From contig JAEWKH010000004.1 in assembly GCA_023386155.1 (NCBI GenBank), positions 1 through 26,487 on the forward strand: 26,487 bases of DNA, read 5' to 3'. Position numbers and translations under genes: made by a program. Within the stretch, counting starts at the first letter, position 1. Each line of letters opens with the position of its first letter. This document shows positions 14,774-23,163 of the stretch, in pieces. This DNA is from Pseudomonadota bacterium. Lineage in GTDB: Bacteria; Pseudomonadota; Alphaproteobacteria; Rhizobiales; Beijerinckiaceae. The notes beneath the pieces are model-generated. The model was not told where the DNA came from. It made no database searches and saw only the letters and a list, made by a program, of their open reading frames with translations.

Positions 14774-15688
14774 ATGAAGACCGTCCTCAAGTCCTTAACC
14801 TTCGCTGTCGCCCTTGGCCTGGCCGCAGCCCATGCCGCCAAGGCCGATGTGGTCGTCTCCTCGAAGATCGATACTGAGGGCTCGGTTCTCGGCAACATCA
14901 TCCTGCTGACCCTCGATGCCAACGGCATCAAGACCCAGGACCGGATCCAGCTCGGGGCGACCCCGGTGGTGCGCAAGGCCATCACGGCGGGCGAGATCGA
15001 CATCTACCCGGAATATACCGGCAATGCGGGCTTCTTCTTCAACAAGGCGGACGACCCGGTCTGGAAGGACGCGGCCAAGGGCTATGAGATGGCCAAGACG
15101 CTCGACTACGACGCCAACAAGATCGTCTGGCTCGATCCGTCGCCGGCCAACAACACCTGGGCGATCGCGTTGCGCAAGGACGTGGCCGAGGCCAACAAGC
15201 TGAAGACCCTGGCCGATTTCGGCCAGTGGGTCACGAAGGGCGGCAAGGTGGTGCTGGCGGCCTCGGCCGAGTTCGTGAACTCGGACGCGGCCCTGCCCGC
15301 CTTCCAGAAGGCCTATGACTTCAAGATGAAGCCGGAGCAGCTCATCGTGCTCTCCGGCGGCGACACGGCGGCCACCATCAAGGCGGCGGCCGAGCAGACC
15401 AACGGCGCCAACGCCGCCATGGTCTACGGCACCGATGGCGGCATCGCCCCGTCGGGCCTCGTGGTGCTGGACGACAACAAGAACGTGCAGCCCGTCTATG
15501 CCCCGGCGCCGATCATCCGCGAATCCGCCCTGAAGGAGAACCCGAAGATCGCCGAGATCCTGAAGCCGGTCTTCGCATCCCTCGATCTCGCGACGCTCCA
15601 GCAGCTGAACGCCCGCGTCCAGGTCGGCGGCGAGCCGGCGAAGGCGGTGGCGACGGATTATCTGAAGTCCAAGGGGTTCCTGAAGTGA
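14774..15688 (+). CDS. osmF: Glycine betaine-type ABC transporter, substrate-binding protein (OsmF/YehZ-like)
   Basis: A periplasmic binding protein of the OpuAC/ProX-like fold that delivers an osmolyte, probably glycine betaine or a related quaternary amine, to the permease pair encoded downstream. From ATG 14774 (AGGGGG 7-8 bases upstream) it has 304 residues, close to E. coli OsmF. A signal peptide covers residues 1-24 and is cleaved after AAKA. Conserved family blocks are SSKIDTEGSVLGNIILLTL, EIDIYPEYTGN and ATDYLKSKGFLK. The longer in-frame reading from 14663 has no ribosome-binding site and would bury the signal peptide. The permease gene follows after a 276-base gap that contains a palindromic repeat element, so the abundant binding protein may be expressed above the other subunits. 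Confidence 0.93.
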   Translation: MKTVLKSLTFAVALGLAAAHAAKADVVVSSKIDTEGSVLGNIILLTLDANGIKTQDRIQLGATPVVRKAITAGEIDIYPEYTGNAGFFFNKADDPVWKDAAKGYEMAKTLDYDANKIVWLDPSPANNTWAIALRKDVAEANKLKTLADFGQWVTKGGKVVLAASAEFVNSDAALPAFQKAYDFKMKPEQLIVLSGGDTAATIKAAAEQTNGANAAMVYGTDGGIAPSGLVVLDDNKNVQPVYAPAPIIRESALKENPKIAEILKPVFASLDLATLQQLNARVQVGGEPAKAVATDYLKSKGFLK

Positions 15689-15746
15689 TGGGATTTCCTG
15701 AGACGACCTGAGGGTCCGGTTTTGGAGACGGCTCTTCAACCTCTGA

Positions 15747-15855
15747 CCTCATCCTGAGGAGCCTGCGCAGCAGGCGTCTCGAAGGAGGATCCAGAATGCG
15801 CGGGAGGCGCCCTCGTCCTTCGAGACGCCGCCTCCGGCGGCCCTCAGGATGAGGG
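15747..15855. repeat. Nested palindromic (REP/BIME-like) element
   Basis: Outer arms CCTCATCCTGAGG (15747-15759) and CCTCAGGATGAGG (15842-15854) are perfect reverse complements. Nested arms GGCGTCTCGAAGGA (15773-15786) and TCCTTCGAGACGCC (15816-15829) are also perfect. A further AGGATGAGGACTC follows at 15891. This looks like a dispersed repeat of the kind common in Rhizobiales. It occupies the gap between the binding-protein gene and the permease gene and would fold into a long mRNA hairpin. Confidence 0.8.
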
Positions 15856-15964
15856 CTCAGGGACGAGCCTGCTTATGAACCAGACTTTCAGGATGAGGAC
15901 TCGGCAAGCAGAAGGATGAACCGTACTCTCATGACCCAGACGGTGCGATAGGGCCGGAAGTTTT

Positions 15965-17167
15965 GTGAACACGATCTCCTCTCGAACGACCGTGCCCGGC
16001 ATGCCCTCGTTGCGTTCAGCCCTGTCCCTCGACCGGCTCGGGAGCGTGATCGCGGTCCTGATCGGCGTCGCGCTGTTCGCCACGCCCTTCGTGGTCTACC
16101 GGGCCAACCGGATCGTGGCCGGCGACGGGCGGATGCTGACCGATGCGCTGCCGCTTCCGGGCGTGATCACCGTGATGACCGTGGCGCTCGGCGTGGCTCT
16201 GGGCGCGGCGCTGGTCCGCGCGGCGCTGATCCGCCTCGCGGCCGCGTCCTTCGGCCTGTGCGTGATCGTTCCCGCGGTCGGATGGTCGGCCGGGTTCGTC
16301 ACGCCGGCCGGCAACACGTTTGCGCGCGTGTCGCCGTCCCTCGGCTTCTGGCTGCTCGCGCTCTCCTTCGCGCTGCTCGCCGCCGATGCGCTGACGCGCC
16401 TGAACCTCGGACCTTGGGCGCGGCTCGCGGCCCTCGCGGTCGCGGCCACCGCCACGGCGCTTCTGCTCGCCTCCGGGGCCTGGGACAACCTGTCCCTGCT
16501 CAAGGAATATGCGAACCGGCAGGATACCTTCTGGCGCGAAGCGGGCCAGCATCTGCGGCTCGCCTTCGGGTCGATGGCGGCCGCCTGCCTCGTCGGGTTG
16601 CCTCTCGGCATCCTTGCCCATCGCGTCCGGCGCCTGAAAGCGCCGGTCCTTCAGGTGCTCAACGTCGTGCAGACGATCCCGAGCATCGCGCTCTTCGGCA
16701 TCCTGATTGCGCCGCTCGGCTATCTGGCCGCGCATGTGCCCCTGCTGGCGGCCCTGGGCATTCGCGGCATCGGGGCCGCTCCGGCCTTCATCGCGCTCTT
16801 CCTCTATTCCCTGCTGCCCGTGGTGGCCAACACGGTCACCGGACTGAGCCAGGTGCCCGCCGCCGTGACCGATGCGGCCCGCGGCATGGGATTGTCCGCG
16901 CGGCAGCGCCTGTGGCAGGTCGAACTGCCCCTGGCGCTTCCCGTCATTCTCGCGGGCATCCGGATCGTCCTGGTGCAGAACCTCGGACTGGCCACAGTGG
17001 CGGCCCTGATCGGGGGAGGGGGCTTCGGCACCTTCGTGTTCCAGGGGATCGGCCAGACGGCCATCGACCTCGTGCTCCTGGGCGCCATCCCGACGGTGGC
17101 CCTGTCCTTCGCCGCCGCAATCATCCTCGATGCGATCATCGACCTGACCAGACGGGGCGCCTTATGA
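15965..17167 (+). CDS. yehY: Glycine betaine-type ABC transporter, long permease (YehY-like)
   Basis: An inner-membrane permease subunit of the osmolyte importer. The 400-residue product has an extra N-terminal half with about five membrane helices (residues 20-180), followed by the typical BPD_transp_1 core (about 195-390). The cytoplasmic coupling loop is at about 300-325 (AARGMGLSARQRLWQVELPL). E. coli YehY has the same two-part build and a similar length. The start is the GTG at 15965, with GGAAG 5 bases upstream. Its stop overlaps the ATPase start (ATGA at 17164-17167). The gene order of binding protein, long permease, ATPase and short permease is exactly that of E. coli yehZYXW. Confidence 0.92.
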   Translation: MNTISSRTTVPGMPSLRSALSLDRLGSVIAVLIGVALFATPFVVYRANRIVAGDGRMLTDALPLPGVITVMTVALGVALGAALVRAALIRLAAASFGLCVIVPAVGWSAGFVTPAGNTFARVSPSLGFWLLALSFALLAADALTRLNLGPWARLAALAVAATATALLLASGAWDNLSLLKEYANRQDTFWREAGQHLRLAFGSMAAACLVGLPLGILAHRVRRLKAPVLQVLNVVQTIPSIALFGILIAPLGYLAAHVPLLAALGIRGIGAAPAFIALFLYSLLPVVANTVTGLSQVPAAVTDAARGMGLSARQRLWQVELPLALPVILAGIRIVLVQNLGLATVAALIGGGGFGTFVFQGIGQTAIDLVLLGAIPTVALSFAAAIILDAIIDLTRRGAL

Positions 17168-18102
17168 TCGAGATCGAGCACCTCACCAAGCGCTTCGACG
17201 CCACGATGGTCGTCGACGACGTGTCCCTCCGGGTCGACGAGGGAACGATCGCGGTCGTCGTGGGCACGTCGGGAGCGGGCAAGTCGACCCTGCTGCGCAT
17301 GATCAACCGTCTCGTCGAGCCGAGCGCGGGCCGCGTGCTCATCAACGGCGAGGACACCATGACGATTCCGGAGGACGAGCTGCGGCATCGGATCGGCTAC
17401 GTGATCCAGGGCTACGGGCTGTTCCCTCATCGCAACGTCACCGAGAACATCGCCACCGTGCCGCGCCTCCTCGGCTGGGACAAGCGCCGGATCGCGGCCC
17501 GCGTCGAGGAGCTGCTCGACCTGTTCCAGCTCGATCCGGCGGAATTCGCCAAGAAATTTCCACATGAGCTGTCCGGCGGCCAGCAGCAGCGCGTGGGCGT
17601 CGCGCGTGCGCTGGCGGCCAAGCCCGCCGTGCTCCTGATGGACGAGCCTTTCGGCGCGCTCGATCCGGTCATCCGCAGCAAGGCGCAGGACGACTTGCTT
17701 GCGATCCAGCGCCGTCTCGGCACCACCGTCGTGCTCGTCACGCACGACATGAACGAGGCCTTCCAGCTGGGCGACCGAATCGCCGTGATGGACCGGGCGC
17801 GGCTCCTGCAATATGCGACGCCCGCGGAACTGCTGACGCGTCCGGCGGAGGAGTTCGTCGAGCAGCTTGTGGGAACGGCGGAGCGTCCTTTCCGCCTCCT
17901 GTCCCTGATGCGCGTGCAGCAGGCCCTCGAGCAGGGCGACGCCGAGGGAGAGACGGTTCTCGTCACCGCTTCCCTGCGGGATGCCCTCTCGCGGCTGATC
18001 TGGACCGGCCGGGACGTGCTGCCCGTCGCGGATGCGTCCGGCGCCCGCGTCGGCCGGGTCAGCGTGAAGGGCATCATGGCGCATGGACGGTCGGTCGCAT
18101 GA
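17164..18102 (+). CDS. yehX: Glycine betaine-type ABC transporter, ATP-binding subunit (YehX-like)
   Basis: A cytoplasmic ATPase that powers osmolyte uptake, 312 residues. Visible motifs are Walker A GTSGAGKST (about residues 36-44), the Q-loop YVIQGYGLFPH, the signature LSGGQQQR, Walker B VLLMDEP, the D-loop GALD and the switch His in VTHD. The C-terminal 60 residues (LVTASLRDALSRLIWTGRDV) look like a single partial CBS-type module. Paired CBS modules sense ionic strength in other betaine transporters, but this one is short. Start and stop both overlap their neighbours by 4 bases (ATGA), giving tight translational coupling. An upstream open frame in the same reading frame runs through the permease gene and is not real. 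Confidence 0.94.
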   Translation: MIEIEHLTKRFDATMVVDDVSLRVDEGTIAVVVGTSGAGKSTLLRMINRLVEPSAGRVLINGEDTMTIPEDELRHRIGYVIQGYGLFPHRNVTENIATVPRLLGWDKRRIAARVEELLDLFQLDPAEFAKKFPHELSGGQQQRVGVARALAAKPAVLLMDEPFGALDPVIRSKAQDDLLAIQRRLGTTVVLVTHDMNEAFQLGDRIAVMDRARLLQYATPAELLTRPAEEFVEQLVGTAERPFRLLSLMRVQQALEQGDAEGETVLVTASLRDALSRLIWTGRDVLPVADASGARVGRVSVKGIMAHGRSVA

Positions 18103-18851
18103 GCGGGCGGTCCTTCGCCTTGCGCGCGGCGGCGCTTCTCCTGCTGGTGCTGTTCATCACGGCGCCGCAGCTCTTCGCCTTCGCGTTCAAGCCGCTGACC
18201 GTGAACGGCGCGCCGGCGATCTACAACCAGGGCAGCCTGCTCTCCCTGACCCTGTCGCATCTGCGCATCGTGTTCCTGGCGACGCTGGCCAGCACGATCC
18301 TGGCCGTGGGGCTCGGCATCTTCGTCACGCGGCCTTCGGGGGCCGAGTTCCTGCCACTGTCGCGCAGCCTGGTGAATATCGGCCAGACCTTCCCGCCCAT
18401 CGCCGTCCTGGCGATCGCCGTGCCGCTCGTCGGATTCGGCGAGAAGCCGACCTTCATCGCGCTCTTTCTCTACGGCCTCCTGCCGATCTTCGAGAACACG
18501 CTGACCGGCCTGACGGAAGTGTCGCCGCAGACCCTCGAGGCGGCCAAGGGCATGGGCATGAGCCCGCGCCAGCGCCTGTTGCAGGTGGAACTTCCGCTCG
18601 CCCTTCCGGTGATTCTGGCCGGCATCCGCCTGTCGGTCATCATCAGCCTCGGCACCGCCACCATCGGCTCGACGGTGGCGGCCAAGGGATTGGGGGAGGT
18701 CATCATCGCGGGCCTTCAATCGAACAACGTCGCCTTCATCCTCCAGGGCGGATTGGTGGTTGCGCTGCTGGCGGTTCTGATACACGACGGGTTGAGCGTG
18801 GCCGAACGGCTGGCGGCAAGAAAACTGGGCAGCCCTGCGGAGGCCGAATGA
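18099..18851 (+). CDS. yehW: Glycine betaine-type ABC transporter, short permease (YehW-like)
   Basis: The second inner-membrane permease of the importer, 250 residues, with about six membrane helices. The coupling loop AAKGMGMSPRQRLLQVELPL (about 147-166) is closely similar to that of the long permease. The SLGTATIGSTVAAKGLGEVI block is characteristic of OpuCB/YehW permeases. The start overlaps the ATPase stop. The stop overlaps the ATG of the heme oxygenase gene (ATGA at 18848-18851), so the transporter and the phytochrome genes are one translational chain. Confidence 0.92.
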   Translation: MSGRSFALRAAALLLLVLFITAPQLFAFAFKPLTVNGAPAIYNQGSLLSLTLSHLRIVFLATLASTILAVGLGIFVTRPSGAEFLPLSRSLVNIGQTFPPIAVLAIAVPLVGFGEKPTFIALFLYGLLPIFENTLTGLTEVSPQTLEAAKGMGMSPRQRLLQVELPLALPVILAGIRLSVIISLGTATIGSTVAAKGLGEVIIAGLQSNNVAFILQGGLVVALLAVLIHDGLSVAERLAARKLGSPAEAE

Positions 18852-19414
18852 CGCTTCTCGAACGACTGAAGACCGAAACCCGCGAAGCGCACGACCGGAT
18901 CGAGAACGCCATCAACCTCGACCGCCGGATCGCATCGCGCGGGGCCTACAGGGACCTGCTGATCCGCTTCTACGGGTTCCACCGGGCCTGGGAGGACGAG
19001 GCCGCCCCCATGGCGCCCGACCGGGCCTTCTTCCAGAGCCGCCGCAAGGCCCAGCTTCTCGCCAGGGACCTCGAGGCTTTAGGACTCAAATCCGAGGACA
19101 TCATCGGTTTGCCACAATGCCGGCCTCTCATGCCCTTGCCGGCCCCGGAGGCGGTGCTGGGAAGCATGTATGTGGTCGAGGGCTCGACGCTCGGCGGCGC
19201 CGTCATCGCGCGCCAGGTGGAGAAACGACTCGGATTCACCGCGGAAACGGGCTGCGCCTATTTCCGCAGCTATGGACGGAATGTCGCTGTCATGTGGAAG
19301 TCGCTGGGAGCGAAGCTCCTGGAAGCCTCGTCGCCGGAAGCCGACGACGTGATCGTCGAGTCCGCACAGAAGACCTTCACCGTGATGCATGACTGGCTGT
19401 GCGAGACCCCATGA
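18848..19414 (+). CDS. bphO: Biliverdin-forming heme oxygenase
   Basis: Opens heme to biliverdin, CO and iron, and here supplies the bilin chromophore of the phytochrome encoded next. The 188-residue product has the proximal heme ligand H15 in TREAHDRIE and the distal glycine-rich helix GSMYVVEGSTLGGAVIAR at about 104-121, both family marks. Length matches bacterial heme oxygenases linked to phytochromes (BphO). It starts with ATG 18848 in the permease stop and ends in the phytochrome start (ATGA at 19411-19414). The same strand also shows a longer open frame from 18083, but its first part lies inside the permease gene in the wrong frame. Confidence 0.93.
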   Translation: MTLLERLKTETREAHDRIENAINLDRRIASRGAYRDLLIRFYGFHRAWEDEAAPMAPDRAFFQSRRKAQLLARDLEALGLKSEDIIGLPQCRPLMPLPAPEAVLGSMYVVEGSTLGGAVIARQVEKRLGFTAETGCAYFRSYGRNVAVMWKSLGAKLLEASSPEADDVIVESAQKTFTVMHDWLCETP

Positions 19415-21654
19415 CCCTGCAAACGCCGCGAGACATCGACCTGACCGCCTGCGAGCGGGAGCCGATCCACATTCCCGGCAGCATCCAGCCGCACGGGCTG
19501 CTTCTGGCGGTCACGCTGCACGACAGGACGCTCGCCTATGTCAGCGCCAACCTGGCCGAGGTCTTCGGCCTCGATCCGGCGGATGCGCTCGGCCAGCCCT
19601 TCGAGCAGGTGCTGCCGGGCCTGAGCGCGGAATTCGCCGCGCATCTGGACGATCCGCCGTCGGCAGGAAGCACCCGCTTCGTCAGGACCATCCGGGTCAG
19701 GACGGCGCATGAGGAGCGATCCTTCGAGACGGCGGTCTCCCGCTCGGGGGATTGCACGATCCTTGAGCTGGAGGAGCCCCCCGCCGGTTCCGTTTCCGGC
19801 GCCGATGCGCTTCATCCCACCCTGCGCCGGTTCGTGGAGCAGCTGCAGGCGGCGGCGACCATCGACCTCCTGTGCCATCTGGCCGCGCAGGACATCCGCC
19901 GCATGACCGGCTTCGACCGCGTCCTGGTCTATCGCTTCGACGACCAGTGGAACGGCACCGTCATCGCCGAGGACCGCAACGAGGCGCTGCCCTCCTATCT
20001 CGACCTGCGCTTCCCGGCGTCCGACATTCCTGCCCAGGCGCGGGAGCTCTACCGGCGCAACCGGCTGCGCATCATTCCCGACGCCAATTACGCGCCGGTT
20101 CCGATCCAGTCGCGCGATCCCGCGCCGCTGGACCTGAGCGATTCCGTGCTGCGCAGCGTCTCGCCCGTGCATCTCGAATACATGCGCAACATGGGGACGC
20201 TCGCCTCCATGTCGATCTCGATCCTGCGCGACGACCGGCTGTGGGGCCTCATCTCCTGCCACAACAGAGAGCCGAAGCGCGTCTCGCTCCAGGTGCGCAA
20301 CGCCTGCGACTTCCTCACGCAGATCTTCTCGCTCCAGCTCGCGTCGCGGGAGAGCACGACGCTCGCCGAGAACCGGGCGCGCCTCGGCGCCGTGCAGACG
20401 CGGCTTCTCGCCCACATGGCGGCAGAGGAGCACTTCATCGCGGGCCTCGTGAACCATCCTGGCGACCTGACGATGCTGGCCGGCGCGCAGGGAGCGGCCG
20501 TCCTGACCCAGGACAAGTGTTGGTGCCTGGGCCGGGCTCCCGACGAGAAGCAGGTCAGGGCGCTCTTCGAATGGCTGTCCGAGCACCATCAGGAGGATGT
20601 CTTCGCCACCGACGACCTGCCCTCGGTCTATCCGGCCGCGGCGGCCTTCGCCGACCGGGCGAGCGGCCTTCTCGCCATCTCGATCTCGAAGGTGCACGCG
20701 AGCTATGTGCTCTGGTTCCGGCCCGAGGTCGTCCAGACCGTGAAATGGGGCGGCAACCCGCAGAAGCCCGTCCAGGAGGAGGCGGGCAGCTTGAGGCTTC
20801 ATCCCAGGCGCTCCTTCGAGATCTGGAAGGAGACGGTGCGGCATCGCTCCCTGCCCTGGGACCCGAGCGAGGTCGAGGCGGTCAAGGAGCTGCGCAACGC
20901 CATCGTGGGCATCGTCCTGCACCGGGCCGAGGAGATGGCGGCGCTCTCGGAGGAGCTGCGCCGCAGCAACAAGGAGCTCGAGGCCTTCTCCTATTCGGTC
21001 TCCCACGACCTGCGGGCCCCGTTCCGGCACATCGTCGGCTATTCCGAGCTCCTGAAGAAGCAGGAAGCGAGCGCTCTGTCCGAGAAGGGCAGGCGTTATG
21101 TCGATACCATCATCGAGGCGGCCTACACGGCCGGGACGCTCGTCGACGAATTGCTGCGCTTCTCGCAGATGGGCCGTACGGCCCTGAAGCCCCGGCAGAT
21201 CGACGTCACCCGACTGGTCGACGAGATCAGGCACAAGCTCGCCGCGGAGCACGGCGACCGGCGGATCCAGTGGGTCATCGGCACCCTCGACCCGGTGCAT
21301 GCGGATCCGGTGCTGATCCGGCTGGTGTTTGAAAACCTGCTCGACAATGCTGTAAAGTACACCCGCACCCGGGAGAAAGCGCGCATCGAGGTCGGCTCCG
21401 CCCGCAAGGACGGGGAGACGGTCTATTTCGTGCGCGACAACGGCGTCGGGTTCGACATGAAGTACGGCGACAAGCTGTTCGGCGTTTTCCAGCGCCTGCA
21501 CCGGATGGAAGAGTTCGAGGGAACCGGGATCGGGCTGGCCAATGTCCGGCGCATCGTGGAAAGGCACGGGGGCCGGGCCTGGGCCGAGGCGGCGCCCGAT
21601 CAGGGCGCGACCTTCTCCATCGCCCTGCCCGATCATCAAGAAGGAGCGGCGTGA
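19411..21654 (+). CDS. bphP: Bacteriophytochrome histidine kinase
   Basis: A red/far-red light-sensing histidine kinase, soluble, 747 residues. Domain order is PAS (about 10-115), GAF (about 135-300), PHY (about 315-500), HisKA (about 515-590) and HATPase_c (about 630-745). Key residues visible are chromophore-binding C14 (LTACEREPIHIPGSIQPHG), D205 in the PASDIP motif, the PHY tongue PRRSFEIWKETV (465-476) and phosphorylated H532 (FSYSVSHDLRAPF). ATPase boxes are FENLLDNAVKYT, DNGVGFD and GTGIGLANV. The ATG at 19411 overlaps the heme oxygenase stop. A GTG at 19399 would add four residues and is less likely. All motifs for an active photoreceptor kinase are intact. The next gene is its probable receiver. 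Confidence 0.97.
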   Translation: MTLQTPRDIDLTACEREPIHIPGSIQPHGLLLAVTLHDRTLAYVSANLAEVFGLDPADALGQPFEQVLPGLSAEFAAHLDDPPSAGSTRFVRTIRVRTAHEERSFETAVSRSGDCTILELEEPPAGSVSGADALHPTLRRFVEQLQAAATIDLLCHLAAQDIRRMTGFDRVLVYRFDDQWNGTVIAEDRNEALPSYLDLRFPASDIPAQARELYRRNRLRIIPDANYAPVPIQSRDPAPLDLSDSVLRSVSPVHLEYMRNMGTLASMSISILRDDRLWGLISCHNREPKRVSLQVRNACDFLTQIFSLQLASRESTTLAENRARLGAVQTRLLAHMAAEEHFIAGLVNHPGDLTMLAGAQGAAVLTQDKCWCLGRAPDEKQVRALFEWLSEHHQEDVFATDDLPSVYPAAAAFADRASGLLAISISKVHASYVLWFRPEVVQTVKWGGNPQKPVQEEAGSLRLHPRRSFEIWKETVRHRSLPWDPSEVEAVKELRNAIVGIVLHRAEEMAALSEELRRSNKELEAFSYSVSHDLRAPFRHIVGYSELLKKQEASALSEKGRRYVDTIIEAAYTAGTLVDELLRFSQMGRTALKPRQIDVTRLVDEIRHKLAAEHGDRRIQWVIGTLDPVHADPVLIRLVFENLLDNAVKYTRTREKARIEVGSARKDGETVYFVRDNGVGFDMKYGDKLFGVFQRLHRMEEFEGTGIGLANVRRIVERHGGRAWAEAAPDQGATFSIALPDHQEGAA

Positions 21655-22107
21655 ATGCCGGAGCTGAAACCGATCCTGCTGGTTGAGGACAACCCGAAGG
21701 ATCTCGAACTGACGATGGCGGCCCTGGAGCAGAGCCAGCTCGCCAACGAGGTCGTCGTGGTGCGCGACGGCGAGGAGGCGCTCGACTTCCTCTATCGCCG
21801 CGGCGCCTTTGCGAGCCGCAACACCAGCGATCCGGCCGTCGTGCTGCTCGATCTCAAGCTGCCGAAGGTCGACGGGCTCGAGGTGCTGGAGGCGGTCAAG
21901 GCGGACCCGGACCTGAGGCAGACGCCGGTCGTCATGCTCACCTCCTCGCGGGAGGAAAGCGACCTCGTGCGCAGCTACGAGCTCGGGGTGAACGCCTTCG
22001 TGGTGAAGCCCGTGGGCTTCCGCGAGTTCTTCGATGCGATCCAGGATCTGGGCGTGTTCTGGGCGATCCTCAACGAGCCGCCGCCGCCGCCGCGCAACGG
22101 AGCTTGA
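21655..22107 (+). CDS. Phytochrome-associated response regulator (Rcp1-like)
   Basis: A stand-alone receiver domain of 150 residues that should accept phosphate from the bacteriophytochrome. The acidic pocket is in LLVEDNPKD, the phosphoacceptor is D66 (VVLLDLKLPKVDG), the switch residue is in VVMLTSSREE and the lysine is in FVVKPVGF. The spacing and the DFLYRRG and SYELGVNAFVVKPV blocks are those of phytochrome partners such as cyanobacterial Rcp1. There is no output domain. The C-terminal tail has a run of five prolines. The ATG directly follows the phytochrome stop codon with no gap, so the two are coupled. The next gene starts 8 bases after its stop. Confidence 0.94.
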   Translation: MPELKPILLVEDNPKDLELTMAALEQSQLANEVVVVRDGEEALDFLYRRGAFASRNTSDPAVVLLDLKLPKVDGLEVLEAVKADPDLRQTPVVMLTSSREESDLVRSYELGVNAFVVKPVGFREFFDAIQDLGVFWAILNEPPPPPRNGA

Positions 22108-22115
22108 GAGCATCG

Positions 22116-23162
22116 ATGAACCGCGCTTCCGTCATTCCATCCGATCGGGTGCTGCGCATCCTCCTCCTGGAGGACAGCGCCCTCGATGCCGAGCTGGTGA
22201 CGGAAGCCCTGATCGGCGCGGGCTTGCCCGTGTCGGTCGAGCGGGCAGTGTCGGCGCAAGAGTTCACCAGGGCCGTCCGGGACGAAAGCTGGGATCTCAT
22301 CCTGGCCGATTACCTCCTGCCTGCCTTCAACGGCCTGCATGCCCTCGACATCGCCCGGGAGATGTCCCGCGCCACGCCGTTCGTCTTCGTCTCCGGCGCC
22401 CTCGGCGAAGAGGTCGCCGTCGAGGCCCTGAAGCGCGGGGCGACGGATTACGTGCTCAAGGACAAGCTCGACCGGCTGCCCGCCACGGTTCTGCGCGCCC
22501 TCGCCGAAGCCCGCGAACGTGGCGAGAAGCAAAGGGCGCAGGAAGCCCTGCAGCGGATGCTCGACGAGCGCACGGCGCTCCTGCACGAGCTCGATCACCG
22601 GGTGAAGAACAATCTCCAGCTGCTGCTCTCGCTGGTCGGGATCGAGTTCCGTCACGCCGAGGACGACCATGTGCGCCAGGTGCTCGGACGTATGAAGGAG
22701 CGCATGCAGGCGCTCGCCGCCGCACAGCGCGATCTTTACGACGAGCATGGCGCCATGCGGTTCGATGCATCGAGCTTCGCCAAAGGATTGTGCGAGGAGC
22801 TGACCTCGTCCCTTCCGGACATGAAGGTCATGCCGGAATTCGACGTCGAGGCCGTGGAAGTCGATGCCGCGAAGGCGGCCCCCATGGCGCTCCTGTTCAA
22901 CGAGATCGTCGTCAGCGCCCTTGCCCACGCCTACAAGGGGAGGCACGGAAGGCTGAGGCTCCGGCTCCATGTCAGCCATGGATCGCTGCTCTTCCAGCTG
23001 TCGGATGACGCCTTCAGCCCGGCCGAGAAGGAAGCGGCGCAGACAAGCGCCTCCGGTACGGTCCTCAAGGCCCTGGCGCGCCAGCTCGATGCTCATCTGG
23101 AATGGCCGCACGACGATCCGGCCACGCTTGTCCGCGTCCTGATGCCGGTTCAGGGCAGCTGA
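22116..23162 (+). CDS. Receiver-HisKA_2 protein with degenerate ATPase domain
   Basis: A soluble 348-residue protein. The N-terminal receiver (about 12-130) has phosphoacceptor D65 (LILADYLLP), the acidic pair in LLLEDSALD, and the lysine in YVLKDKLD. A HisKA_2-type helical hairpin follows with H161 in ELDHRVKNNLQLLLSLVG. The C-terminal region (about 205-345) lies where the ATPase domain belongs, but the N-box reads EIVVSALAHAY without its Asn. The DxGxG box reads LSDDAFSPAEK, and no G2 glycine loop is seen. ATP binding is therefore doubtful and the protein may be a phosphotransfer intermediate. I chose ATG 22116 (GAGAG upstream). A TTG at 22104 overlaps the previous stop. The next gene begins one base after its stop. 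Confidence 0.87.
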   Translation: MNRASVIPSDRVLRILLLEDSALDAELVTEALIGAGLPVSVERAVSAQEFTRAVRDESWDLILADYLLPAFNGLHALDIAREMSRATPFVFVSGALGEEVAVEALKRGATDYVLKDKLDRLPATVLRALAEARERGEKQRAQEALQRMLDERTALLHELDHRVKNNLQLLLSLVGIEFRHAEDDHVRQVLGRMKERMQALAAAQRDLYDEHGAMRFDASSFAKGLCEELTSSLPDMKVMPEFDVEAVEVDAAKAAPMALLFNEIVVSALAHAYKGRHGRLRLRLHVSHGSLLFQLSDDAFSPAEKEAAQTSASGTVLKALARQLDAHLEWPHDDPATLVRVLMPVQGS

Positions 23163-23163
23163 C

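Noticed and set aside
16258..17163. In-frame upstream extension of the ABC ATPase (would give a 614-residue fusion)
   Set aside because: This part reads the permease gene in another frame. The ATPase begins at the ATGA overlap at 17164.
18083..18847. In-frame upstream extension of the heme oxygenase
   Set aside because: The extension is the permease gene read in the wrong frame. The ATG at 18848 in the permease stop codon is the natural start.
19270..22113. 947-codon open frame on the minus strand
   Set aside because: It is antisense to bphO, bphP and the receiver gene, is rich in Arg/Gly/His with no domain, and is a GC-skew shadow of the real genes.
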